NCBI GenBank assembly: GCA_963422565.1
Contig: OY730228.1
Location: 1,302,001 to 1,366,000 of the forward strand
DNA: 64,000 bases
DNA from: G963422565 sp963422565
GTDB taxonomy: Bacteria > Pseudomonadota > Alphaproteobacteria > MPNO01
Direction: 5' to 3'
This document shows positions 17,326 to 25,108 of the stretch, piece by piece (the first letter of the stretch is position 1; each line of letters opens with the position of its first letter). The notes beneath the pieces are model-generated. The model had not been told where the DNA came from and ran no database searches. It saw only the letters and a list, made by a program, of their open reading frames with translations. Made by a program: the position numbers and the translations under genes.

Positions 17326-18189
17326 TCACGCGAAGACGAAACCGAAGCCGGCCGCGCCGCGCTCGAGCCGGCACGGCGGGAAATGGGCCGGCAGAACGCG
17401 GGTCCCGCTATCGGCGATCCGCTCGAACAGGGCGCGTCGCGTCTCGCGGGCGGTCGGGGGATGCTCGCAGGCCGAACTGTTCCAATGCGGCCGAGCGGCC
17501 TGGACCGGATGGTGGAAGACATCGCCGGTCGCCACCGCATCCTCCCCGTCGTCGGAAATACGAATGACGACCTGGCCCGGCGTGTGGCCGGGCGCCGGCG
17601 CGAAGCGGAGGCCGTCCTCGACGACATGGTCGAGCCCCACCGGTTCGGCGAGCCCGGCGTCGAGGATCGGTTTCACGCTGTCCTCGTAGACATGGACGTA
17701 CTGGCCCGCCCCGGCCGCATGTTTCGCGCATAGCGCCCGGAGATCGATCTCGCTGAACAGATAGCGGGCATTGGGAAATGTCGGCTCCCACCGCCCGTCG
17801 ACCAGGCGGGTGTTCCAGCCGACATGATCGACGTGAAGATGGGTGAGCAACACGATGTCGATGTCTTCGGGCGCATAGCCGGCGGCGGCGAGGTTGTCGA
17901 GATAGGGCCAGCGCGCGCCGCACCAATGATCGCGCCGGCGCCCCGGCTTGTCGTTGCCGACGCAGGTATCGATCAGCACCGCATGATCGGCGGTACGAAA
18001 GACATAGGAGTGCATCGAGGTCTCGAGCAGCTCGCGCCGTTCGTCGTAAAAACGGGGCACTAGCCAGCCCCTTTCGCGCGCGAGGTCTTCGCGCCGCGCG
18101 TCGGGGTAGAGCGCCCAGGGCGAGAAGATCGGCTGGTCGTCCTCCACCACCCTGTCGATATTCAGCCTGCCGACCGAGATCGCATCCAT
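17326..18189 (-). CDS. MBL-fold metallo-hydrolase
   Basis: A 287-residue metallo-beta-lactamase-fold hydrolase with the canonical zinc motif LLTHLHVDHVGWN near residue 116, the third His in PGHTPGQVVIRI, the bridging Asp in VATGDVFHHPVQ and a late His in LPAHFPP. The pattern fits the quorum-quenching lactonase/hydrolase-like branch of the fold, but the substrate is not evident. The ATG at 18189 has GGAGGCG upstream. The next gene, a D-2-hydroxyacid dehydrogenase, follows closely; a lactone or ester product feeding it is possible but only inferred. Confidence 0.85.
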   Translation of the reverse strand: MDAISVGRLNIDRVVEDDQPIFSPWALYPDARREDLARERGWLVPRFYDERRELLETSMHSYVFRTADHAVLIDTCVGNDKPGRRRDHWCGARWPYLDNLAAAGYAPEDIDIVLLTHLHVDHVGWNTRLVDGRWEPTFPNARYLFSEIDLRALCAKHAAGAGQYVHVYEDSVKPILDAGLAEPVGLDHVVEDGLRFAPAPGHTPGQVVIRISDDGEDAVATGDVFHHPVQAARPHWNSSACEHPPTARETRRALFERIADSGTRVLPAHFPPCRLERGAAGFGFVFA

Positions 18190-18333
18190 CGCCGCCTCCG
18201 TTGGTCGGGAACAAAGCAGACGGCCTTCGCCGGCGCAATCCCGGCGGAACCGGCGGGAGGACGCCCTCGGCAGCGGCGGCCGAACCGGTTCCGCCTCCAT
18301 GCGCAATAGCGTAGAGTCCAGGGTCCCGCCTCC

Positions 18334-19206
18334 ATGGTCCAAGCAATGCTTTCGACCGATCGTGCTGACGACCGCGCCCAAGCGACCGGAATCCCTCCCG
18401 CGACCGGCAAGCCCGCGGCGGAGGGGGCGTGCGAGGTCCTGTCGAACGCCCGATCGAACGCCGAATACCTCCATCTCGTTCTGGCCGCTGCGCCGCCGCT
18501 CACCGCCGTCCGGGCCGGCCAGTTCTTCCAGCTCCGCTGTCCCGGCGGCGGGCCGAACGCCCCGTTCTTCCGCCGCCCGATGAGCGTCTACGCCTGCGAC
18601 GCCGACCGAGGGCGGGTCGAGTTCCTCTACAAGGTCCACGGTGTCGGAACGCGCGGCCTGGCCGGTCTGACGCCGGGCGATCGGCTCGACCTGTTCGGCC
18701 CCCTCGGCGTCGGCTTCACGCTGGCGGACGGTTGGCGCAGCATCGTCGTCGTCGGCCGGGGAGTCGGGCTGGCGACGCTCGCCCCGCTGGCCGAGCTCGC
18801 GCGCGGGCGCGGCATCGGGGTGAGCGCCGTCCTGAGCGCCCGCGCGCCGGAACTGCTGATGTCCGTCGAGCGCTTCGAGGAGATCGGGGCGCGCGTCTTC
18901 ACCGTGACCGACTCCCAACGGACCAGCGGCCCCGCCCGAGTCGAGCGGCTGATCCGCGGCCTGATCGCCGAGGGAAAGGCGGACGCGCTCTTCACCTGCG
19001 GCTCGAATCGGCTCCTCGAGATGCTCCAGCGGCTCGGGCGAGAGCGCGGCATCCCGGGCCAGGTCGCGCTGGAGCAGCAGATGGCGTGCGGCCTCGGCAT
19101 GTGCTTCTGCTGCGTTCGCGAGTTTCGCATCGACGGCGCCCTGGCGCACCGGCGAGTCTGCTGGGACGGCCCGGTATTCGACCTTCAGGAGGCGCTCTCT
19201 TGGTAG
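18334..19206 (+). CDS. pyrK: Dihydroorotate dehydrogenase electron-transfer subunit
   Basis: A 290-residue FAD/[2Fe-2S] protein that passes electrons from the class 1B dihydroorotate dehydrogenase to NAD+. It has the FAD-binding RRPMSVYAC motif near residue 85, a ferredoxin-reductase NAD domain (VVVGRGVGLATLAPLA) and the C-terminal iron-sulfur cluster ligands in CGLGMCFCCV plus a later Cys. The N-terminus is about 35 residues longer than usual. The last seven bases overlap the pyrD start, so the two are coupled. This is the first gene of a five-gene pyrimidine operon. Confidence 0.9.
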   Translation: MVQAMLSTDRADDRAQATGIPPATGKPAAEGACEVLSNARSNAEYLHLVLAAAPPLTAVRAGQFFQLRCPGGGPNAPFFRRPMSVYACDADRGRVEFLYKVHGVGTRGLAGLTPGDRLDLFGPLGVGFTLADGWRSIVVVGRGVGLATLAPLAELARGRGIGVSAVLSARAPELLMSVERFEEIGARVFTVTDSQRTSGPARVERLIRGLIAEGKADALFTCGSNRLLEMLQRLGRERGIPGQVALEQQMACGLGMCFCCVREFRIDGALAHRRVCWDGPVFDLQEALSW

Positions 19207-20147
19207 ATCTCGGCGTCGACCTGGGCGGGCTGACCCTCGCCAACCCGGTGATGCCCGCCTCGGGAACCTTCGCCGAGGGGTTGGACAAGGCGATCGACCT
19301 GGATCTCCTGGGCGCGCTCGTCATAAAGACGATCACCCGCCAGAGGCGGACGGGCAACCCGGTCCCGCGCGTCTGCGAGACGCCCGAGGGCATGCTCAAC
19401 TCGATCGGGATCCCCTGCGAGGGGATGGCCTATTTCCACGGCACCATCCTGCCCGCCTATGCGCGGTTCTCGCCGCCGCTGGTGGTCAGCATCTCGGCCC
19501 CGACCGTCGACGGCTTCGCCGACCTCGCCGCGGAGGTGACCCGGCCCGGCGTGGCCGCGGTCGAGGCGAATATCTCCTGCCCGAACCTGGAGGAGGACGG
19601 CAAGGCGTTCGCCCTCGAGGCGCGGCCGACCGAGAGGGCGGTCGCCGCGGTGCGCGGCGCCACCGGGCTTCCGCTCTGGGTCAAGCTGAGCCCCAACGTG
19701 ACCGATATCGCCGAGATCGCGCGCGCGGCCGAGGCGGCGGGCGCCGACGCCCTGGTGGTCGCCAACACCTTTCTCGCGATGGCGATCGATGTCGAGACCC
19801 GGCGGCCGCGGCTCGGCGCCGTCACCGGCGGGCTGTCCGGCCCGGCGATCCGACCCGTGGTCGTCCGCATGGTGCATCAATGCCATCGGGCGGTCGAGAT
19901 TCCGGTCATCGGCTGCGGCGGAATCCTGACGGCGGCGGACGCGCTCGAATATGTCCTCGCCGGGGCCAGCGCCGTTCAGGTCGGCACGGCCACCTTCCTG
20001 CATCCGACCGCGATGACCGCCGTCCTCGACGGGATCGCGCAGTACTGCATGCGCCATGGGGTGCGGACCTTCACGGACCTGATCGGCGATCTGCGGACCG
20101 GGGAGATCGACGCGACCGACCTCGAATGGGCGGAGCCGACCGCATGA
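19200..20147 (+). CDS. pyrD: Dihydroorotate dehydrogenase, class 1B catalytic subunit
   Basis: Oxidises dihydroorotate to orotate (FMN) in UMP synthesis, working with PyrK. The 315-residue TIM barrel starts at the TTG at 19200, overlapping the pyrK stop, and carries NPVMPASGTF, the active-site Cys in EANISCPNLE (Cys rather than Ser marks class 1B), WVKLSPN and the FMN phosphate motif IGCGGILTAADAL. Most proteobacteria use a membrane-bound class 2 PyrD, so this NAD-linked, cytosolic pair is noteworthy. The stop overlaps the next start (ATGA). Confidence 0.92.
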   Translation: MVDLGVDLGGLTLANPVMPASGTFAEGLDKAIDLDLLGALVIKTITRQRRTGNPVPRVCETPEGMLNSIGIPCEGMAYFHGTILPAYARFSPPLVVSISAPTVDGFADLAAEVTRPGVAAVEANISCPNLEEDGKAFALEARPTERAVAAVRGATGLPLWVKLSPNVTDIAEIARAAEAAGADALVVANTFLAMAIDVETRRPRLGAVTGGLSGPAIRPVVVRMVHQCHRAVEIPVIGCGGILTAADALEYVLAGASAVQVGTATFLHPTAMTAVLDGIAQYCMRHGVRTFTDLIGDLRTGEIDATDLEWAEPTA

Positions 20148-21391
20148 ACCCGGACGCCGCCGCGGCCCTGTTCGACGAGCTTCGCGACGCCACCGCCTCG
20201 CGGCGCGGCGTCTCGCGGGAGAGCTACGGCCCGGGCGAGGACAAGGCGATCGCGCTGATCGACCGGGAAGCGCGCGCACGCGGGCTCGAAACCGGCTCGG
20301 ACGCGGCCGCGAACCTGGTGATCTCCCTGCCCGGCCGCGCGTCCGAGACCCCCTATGTCGCCTGCGGCTCGCATCTGGACTCGGTTCCCGAGGGCGGGAA
20401 CTATGACGGGGCCGCTGGCGTCGTCGCCGGGCTCGCGGCGATGTGCCGCCTCCTGGAGGAGGGCACGGCCCCGGCGCACAACGTCAAGACGATCGCGCTC
20501 CGGGGCGAGGAAAGCGCTTGGTACGGCCGGGCCTGCATCGGATCGAGCGCGCTGTTCGGACGGCTGACGCCGGAGGATCTCGCGGCCCCGCACCGCGAGG
20601 GAGAGGGCACGCTGGGCGCGGCGATGGCCCGCACCGGCGCCGACATCGCGCGGATCGCGCGCGGCGACCCCCTCGTCGACGCCGCCCGGATCTCCGGCTG
20701 GCTCGAGCTCCATATAGAACAGGGTCCGGTCCTCGTCGAGGACAACATCCCGGTTGCCGTCGTATCGGGAATCCGGGGAAATATTCGCCACCGCCGGATT
20801 CTGTGCCTCGGCGAGGCCGGCCATTCGGGCGCCGTGCCGCGCCGGCTGCGACGGGACGCCGTGTTCGCGACCGCCCGGCTGATCGCCGCGCTGGACGATC
20901 GCTGGGCGGAGCGCCTGGAGGACGGCGACGACCTCGTGGTTACCGCGGGGATCGTCGAGACCGACGGCCGCGCCCACGCGATGTCGCGCATCCCCGGCGA
21001 ACTCGCCTTCAGCTTCGAGGCGCGCAGCCAGAACGGCGAGACTCTCGAAGCGTTCTACGCGGTCCTCCAAGACGAATGCCGCCGCATTGCCGGCGAACGC
21101 AACGTGCGCTTCGCGTTCGATCGGCGCGTCGACACGCCGCCGGCGACGATGGACGCCGACTGGCGCGCCCGCCTGCTGCGTCATGCGGGTCGGCTCGGCC
21201 TGCCGGCGCGCACGGTTCCCTGCGGGGCCGGCCACGACGCCGCGCTGTTCGCCGAGGCGGGCATCCCCTCGGCGATGATCTTCGTGCGCAACGAGCACGG
21301 GTCCCACAACCCGCGGGAGGCGATGCGGATCGACGATTTCATGAAGGGCTGCGACCTCCTCTATCAAGGGCTGCTGGACCCGCCGCGATGA
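20144..21391 (+). CDS. M20-family amidohydrolase (allantoate/carbamoyl-amino-acid hydrolase-like)
   Basis: A 415-residue zinc hydrolase of the N-carbamoyl-L-amino-acid hydrolase/allantoate deiminase group. Motifs are CGSHLDSVPEGGNYDGAAGV (His and Asp ligands), RGEESAWYG (general-base Glu), WLELHIEQGPVL, the substrate region AGHSGAVPRRLRRDA and the last ligand block FVRNEHGSHNPRE. It overlaps both neighbours by 4 bp, so it is coupled inside the pyr operon, between pyrD and pyrC. That suggests it acts on a carbamoyl compound such as N-carbamoyl-aspartate or a ureido acid, which is inference. Confidence 0.85.
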   Translation: MNPDAAAALFDELRDATASRRGVSRESYGPGEDKAIALIDREARARGLETGSDAAANLVISLPGRASETPYVACGSHLDSVPEGGNYDGAAGVVAGLAAMCRLLEEGTAPAHNVKTIALRGEESAWYGRACIGSSALFGRLTPEDLAAPHREGEGTLGAAMARTGADIARIARGDPLVDAARISGWLELHIEQGPVLVEDNIPVAVVSGIRGNIRHRRILCLGEAGHSGAVPRRLRRDAVFATARLIAALDDRWAERLEDGDDLVVTAGIVETDGRAHAMSRIPGELAFSFEARSQNGETLEAFYAVLQDECRRIAGERNVRFAFDRRVDTPPATMDADWRARLLRHAGRLGLPARTVPCGAGHDAALFAEAGIPSAMIFVRNEHGSHNPREAMRIDDFMKGCDLLYQGLLDPPR

Positions 21392-22485
21392 CCCGACGGC
21401 TGACAGTCACGCGGCCGGACGATTGGCATCTGCATCTGCGCGACGGCGAGATGATGCGCGCGGTGCTGCCGTTCTCGGCCGAGCTCTACGGCCGGGCGTT
21501 GGTAATGCCCAACCTGTCCCCACCGGTCCGGACCCCCGCGGACGCCCGTGCCTACCGCGCCCGCATCCGCGCCGCGCTGCCCGGCGGACACCCCTTCCAG
21601 CCGCTGATGACCGCCTATCTCTCGGACGATACGGACCCCGCCGGGCTCGCCCAGGGGTTCGCCGAAGGCCTGTTTCACGCGGTCAAGCTCTACCCTGCGG
21701 GCGCGACGACCAACTCCCGGGCCGGCGTGACCGATTTCGAAAGGGTCCACCGCGCGATCGAGGTCATGGAACGGATCGACATGCCGCTCTCGGTGCATGG
21801 CGAGGTGGTCGATTCTTCGGTCGACATCTTCGACCGCGAGGCCGTGTTCGTCGAAACGGTGCTCGATCCCCTACGCCGGCGCTTTCCGGGGCTGCGGGTC
21901 GTGCTCGAACACGTCACCACCCGGGAGGCCGTGGACTATGTGCGCGAAGCGGCGGCCGGGCTCGCCGCGACGATCACGCCTCACCATCTCGCGATCGACC
22001 GGAACGCCCTGTTCGAGGGCGGGTTGCGACCGCACATGTACTGCCTGCCCGTGGCCAAGCGGGCGTCGCACCGGCGCGCGCTTCGGGCGGCGGCAGTATC
22101 GGGAGATTCGCGCTTCTTCCTCGGCACCGATTCCGCACCCCATCCGCGCAGCGCCAAGGAATCGGACTGCGGTTGCGCAGGGATATTCAACGCGCCCAAT
22201 GCGTTGGCCTGCGTCGCCACGGTCTTCGACGAGGAGGGGGCGCTGCAGGCCCTCGAGGCCTTCACCGCGCATTCGGGAGCGGATTTCTACCGGATGCCGC
22301 GCAATGCGGACTCGATCGTTCTGGAAGAAGCGTTAGGCTCCGCCCCGCAGCCCGAGGCAGTGGCCGCGGGCGGGGAGAGCGTGCGCATATTCGCGCCGCC
22401 TGCCGCGCCCGGCTGGAAGGTGGTCGAGGGGTTGCGGCCGCTGGGGCGCCCACCCGCCCGCGACGACACGATCCCGGAGGCGTGA
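21388..22485 (+). CDS. pyrC: Dihydroorotase (class II, homodimeric type)
   Basis: Cyclises N-carbamoyl-aspartate to dihydroorotate in pyrimidine synthesis. The 365-residue protein has the E. coli PyrC-type start RPDDWHLHLRDG (binuclear zinc His pair), the carboxylated-Lys region AVKLYPAGATTNS, VLEHVTTREAV, TPHHL and the final metal Asp in FLGTDSAPHPRSAK. The ATG overlaps the M20 stop. It differs from the class I dihydroorotase found with transcarbamoylase in many alphaproteobacteria. Confidence 0.94.
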   Translation: MTRRLTVTRPDDWHLHLRDGEMMRAVLPFSAELYGRALVMPNLSPPVRTPADARAYRARIRAALPGGHPFQPLMTAYLSDDTDPAGLAQGFAEGLFHAVKLYPAGATTNSRAGVTDFERVHRAIEVMERIDMPLSVHGEVVDSSVDIFDREAVFVETVLDPLRRRFPGLRVVLEHVTTREAVDYVREAAAGLAATITPHHLAIDRNALFEGGLRPHMYCLPVAKRASHRRALRAAAVSGDSRFFLGTDSAPHPRSAKESDCGCAGIFNAPNALACVATVFDEEGALQALEAFTAHSGADFYRMPRNADSIVLEEALGSAPQPEAVAAGGESVRIFAPPAAPGWKVVEGLRPLGRPPARDDTIPEA

Positions 22486-23187
22486 ATGCTGCCCTCTGCC
22501 TTTCCCGACAAGGCGCTGGTCGCGGAGATGACGGCGCGAATGCTCGTCGAGGTCGAGGCCGTCCGCTTCCAGACCGACGAGCCCTTCCGCTTCACCTCGG
22601 GATGGGCGAGCCCGGTCTATATCGATTGCCGACGGCTGATCTCCTTTCCCCGGGTACGCCAGACGATCATGGATTTCGCGGCCTCGATGATCGTGCGCGA
22701 GATCGGTTTCGAGTCGATCGACGCCATCGCCGGCGGCGAGACGGCCGGCATTCCCTTCGCCGCCTGGCTCGCCGACCGCCTGATGCTGCCGATGCAATAT
22801 GTCCGCAAGCGCGCCAAGGGCTTCGGCCGCGACGCCCGGATCGAGGGCGACTTCGCGCCGGGGCTGCGTATCCTGCTGGTCGAGGATCTGACGACGGACG
22901 GCCAGAGCAAGATCAAGTTCTGTCAAGCCTTGCGCGACGCCGGCGCGCTGGTCTCGCACACTTTCGTGATCTTCCACTACGACATTTTCCCGGAAACCGG
23001 GGACGTGCTGGCGCGCATGGACATGACGATGCTGTCGCTCGCGACCTGGTGGGACGTGCTCGCCGTGTGCCGGAAGACCGACCGCTTCGATTCGGCGGCC
23101 CTCGACGAGGTCGAGCGGTTCATGAACGATCCGGTCGCCTGGTCGGCGCGCCATGGCGGCGCCTCGCGGTTCGCGGCAAGCCCGTAG
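22486..23187 (+). CDS. pyrE: Orotate phosphoribosyltransferase
   Basis: Converts orotate and PRPP to orotidine 5'-phosphate. The 233-residue protein carries the PRPP loop ILLVEDLTTDGQSK near residue 127 and an N-terminal FRFTSGWASPVYIDCR block common in alphaproteobacterial PyrE. The ATG directly follows the pyrC stop with no gap. With pyrK, pyrD and pyrC the operon covers the steps from carbamoyl-aspartate to OMP; pyrF is not in the window. Confidence 0.93.
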   Translation: MLPSAFPDKALVAEMTARMLVEVEAVRFQTDEPFRFTSGWASPVYIDCRRLISFPRVRQTIMDFAASMIVREIGFESIDAIAGGETAGIPFAAWLADRLMLPMQYVRKRAKGFGRDARIEGDFAPGLRILLVEDLTTDGQSKIKFCQALRDAGALVSHTFVIFHYDIFPETGDVLARMDMTMLSLATWWDVLAVCRKTDRFDSAALDEVERFMNDPVAWSARHGGASRFAASP

Positions 23188-23198
23188 GAACCGACCCG

Positions 23199-23516
23199 AT
23201 GCATCAGGATCTCCTCGAGGAACTGGAAGCGGCCGGCGCCGGCGTCGGCGCCTATGAGCAGTTCGCCCAGGCCTGCTTCCGGCGGGCGCTGGAGGATCGG
23301 GACCGGGCCGCGTTCCTGTTCGTGCTGGGCACGGCCGCGCAGCGCATCGCCGCGCATTATTTCGAACGGCCGCTGAGCGTGAAGGAAGCGGACGCGATCG
23401 AGGCCAGGATCAGGGGCCATCTCCACCGTCTCCGGGCTGTGCCGCCCGAAGATGCGGCGGGACAGCTCCGCGCGATCAACGAGATGGCGGTCGACGAGCT
23501 GGACGGCGCGGCCTGA
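23199..23516 (+). CDS. Small acidic helical protein, unknown
   Basis: A 105-residue, mostly helical and acidic protein (MHQDLLEELEAAGAGVGAYE...). The start ATG is 12 nt after the pyrE stop, so it is probably the last gene of the pyr operon. No motif, membrane helix or signal peptide is seen, and I do not recognise the family. Codon use matches its neighbours, which supports real coding. It converges on the PhyH gene 12 nt downstream. Confidence 0.6.
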   Translation: MHQDLLEELEAAGAGVGAYEQFAQACFRRALEDRDRAAFLFVLGTAAQRIAAHYFERPLSVKEADAIEARIRGHLHRLRAVPPEDAAGQLRAINEMAVDELDGAA

Positions 23517-23528
23517 ACGCGCCGCGGC

Positions 23529-24386
23529 TCAGCCCGGCGGAGAGTCGGTGGCGCGCAGGCTTTCCTGCGCCACGTCGCCCGACTGGTAGCGCGCCCACAT
23601 CTCCTTCAGGAACGCCATGCAGTCGGGATCGAGATCCTCCTTCGGCAGAGGATCGCGGTCCCAATGGTCGAAGCGGTCGCGGCCGCGCACGAGAAGCGCG
23701 CTGCGCCGGCCGATTGTCGAGCGCACATGGGCGGGCATGTAGAAATAGGCGATGCCGATGCGCGGCTGTCCGCTCCGATTGGCGAGCGAGCCGTGCGCGG
23801 TGCGCTCGTGGTGGAGCGAGAACTCCCCCGCCTCGAGCTCCATATGGACCGCCCGGGCGTCGTCGAGCCCGTGGATGGACTGGCCGCGCGCCAACAGGTT
23901 CTGCGGGTCGTATGTCTCCTCGTGAACCAGGTCCGGGCCCCTGTGCGAGCCCGGAATGACCCGCATGCAGCCATTCTCCCGCGTCGCCGGCGTCAGCGCG
24001 ACCCAGGCGGTCACCTCCTCATGCGGATCGAGCCCGTAATAGGCGGAGTCCTGATGCCAGGACACGAAACGCGAATCCCTGGCCTTCTTCGCGAACAGCG
24101 ATGTCCCGAACAGCAGGATGTCCCCGCCGATCAACGACTCGACCGCGTCCAGGATCGCCGCGTTGCGCGCCAGATCGACGATCCACGGCGCCGCGACATG
24201 CGCCTTGATCTTGAGATATGTCTGCGGTTCGGTCCCAAGCACGGTCTCATAGCGATCGAGCAGGCGGCGGTATCGTCCGGCCTCGGCGGCGGAGACCGCG
24301 CGCTTCGGAAAGAAATATCCATGCTCGCGGAAATGCGCCGCCTCGGCCGCGTCCAGACCGCCCGCCATCCGACCCTCCCCCGCCAT
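23529..24386 (-). CDS. Phytanoyl-CoA dioxygenase (PhyH) family protein
   Basis: A 285-residue Fe(II)/2-oxoglutarate oxygenase. The iron-binding His-x-Asp is in SWHQDSAYYGL near residue 109 and the distal His in HERTAHGSLANRS near 195. The Arg that binds 2-oxoglutarate is probably in SGQPRIGIAYF. Family members hydroxylate acyl-CoA, ectoine or small natural products. An ATG at 24386 or a later in-frame ATG could start it. It stands alone. A 2-hydroxyacyl product would suit the lyase at 61565-63274, but the two are far apart. Confidence 0.85.
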   Translation of the reverse strand: MAGEGRMAGGLDAAEAAHFREHGYFFPKRAVSAAEAGRYRRLLDRYETVLGTEPQTYLKIKAHVAAPWIVDLARNAAILDAVESLIGGDILLFGTSLFAKKARDSRFVSWHQDSAYYGLDPHEEVTAWVALTPATRENGCMRVIPGSHRGPDLVHEETYDPQNLLARGQSIHGLDDARAVHMELEAGEFSLHHERTAHGSLANRSGQPRIGIAYFYMPAHVRSTIGRRSALLVRGRDRFDHWDRDPLPKEDLDPDCMAFLKEMWARYQSGDVAQESLRATDSPPG

Positions 24387-24592
24387 CGACCGACCTGCCG
24401 GGCAGGATAGCCCGCCCGCCCCTCGATCGAGAAGCCGGGAGGCGAAACGCTATCCTCTCCTCTACGGGACGGGATACGCGTCGGTCGGGGTCGCCGACGC
24501 CATCGACTGCGGCGGTACGGCCGCCGATGGCGGGGCGCCGGGCCGCCGCTTAGGATGCCGGCCGTGGCGATGACGGCAGGCGGGAGGTCGCG

Positions 24593-25108
24593 TTGGACCT
24601 GAAGCGGCATATCCGGCAAGTACCCGATTTCCCCGAGCCGGGGATATTGTTCTACGACATCGCGACGCTGCTCCAGCATGCCGATGCCTGGCGCAGCGCC
24701 GTCACCGGCCTGGCCGGGCTGGCGTGCCGCTTCGGCCCCGACCGCCTTGCCGGCGTCGAGTCGCGGGGCTTCCTGGTCGGCGCGCCGCTCGCCTTTCAGC
24801 TCGGGCTCGGCCTGACGATGATCCGCAAGCGGGACAAGCTGCCGGGTGCCACCATCGCGCACGACTACACACTCGAATACGGCGCCGACAGGCTCGAGAT
24901 CCAGGCCGATGCGATTCCGCCGGGGCAGCGCGTGGTCGTGGTCGACGATCTGCTCGCGACGGGCGGGACGCTGGCGGCCGCGATCGCGCTGCTGCGCCGG
25001 GCGGGGGCGGAGGTGGTCGGGGCGGTCTGTCTCGTCGAGCTCGTCATCCTCGGCGGGCGCGAGCGGCTCGACGCGCCGGTCGAGACCCTGGTCCGCTACG
25101 ACTCCTGA
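24593..25108 (+). CDS. apt: Adenine phosphoribosyltransferase
   Basis: Salvages adenine to AMP with PRPP. The 171-residue protein has the family N-terminus IRQVPDFPEPGILFYDI, the GVESRGFLVG block and the PRPP loop VVVVDDLLATGGT. The TTG at 24593 is supported by the strong GGGAGGT just upstream and by the conserved N-terminus. The 3' end overlaps that of the convergent UbiD-like gene by 13 bp. The roughly 200 bp upstream hold its promoter, with no other gene seen. Confidence 0.93.
   Translation: MDLKRHIRQVPDFPEPGILFYDIATLLQHADAWRSAVTGLAGLACRFGPDRLAGVESRGFLVGAPLAFQLGLGLTMIRKRDKLPGATIAHDYTLEYGADRLEIQADAIPPGQRVVVVDDLLATGGTLAAAIALLRRAGAEVVGAVCLVELVILGGRERLDAPVETLVRYDS

Noticed and set aside
18334..20147. 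pyrK and pyrD as a dihydropyrimidine dehydrogenase (PreT/PreA-like)
   Set aside because: The second protein has the class 1B active-site NISCPN and lacks the extra ferredoxin domain of PreA; the operon continues with pyrC and pyrE.
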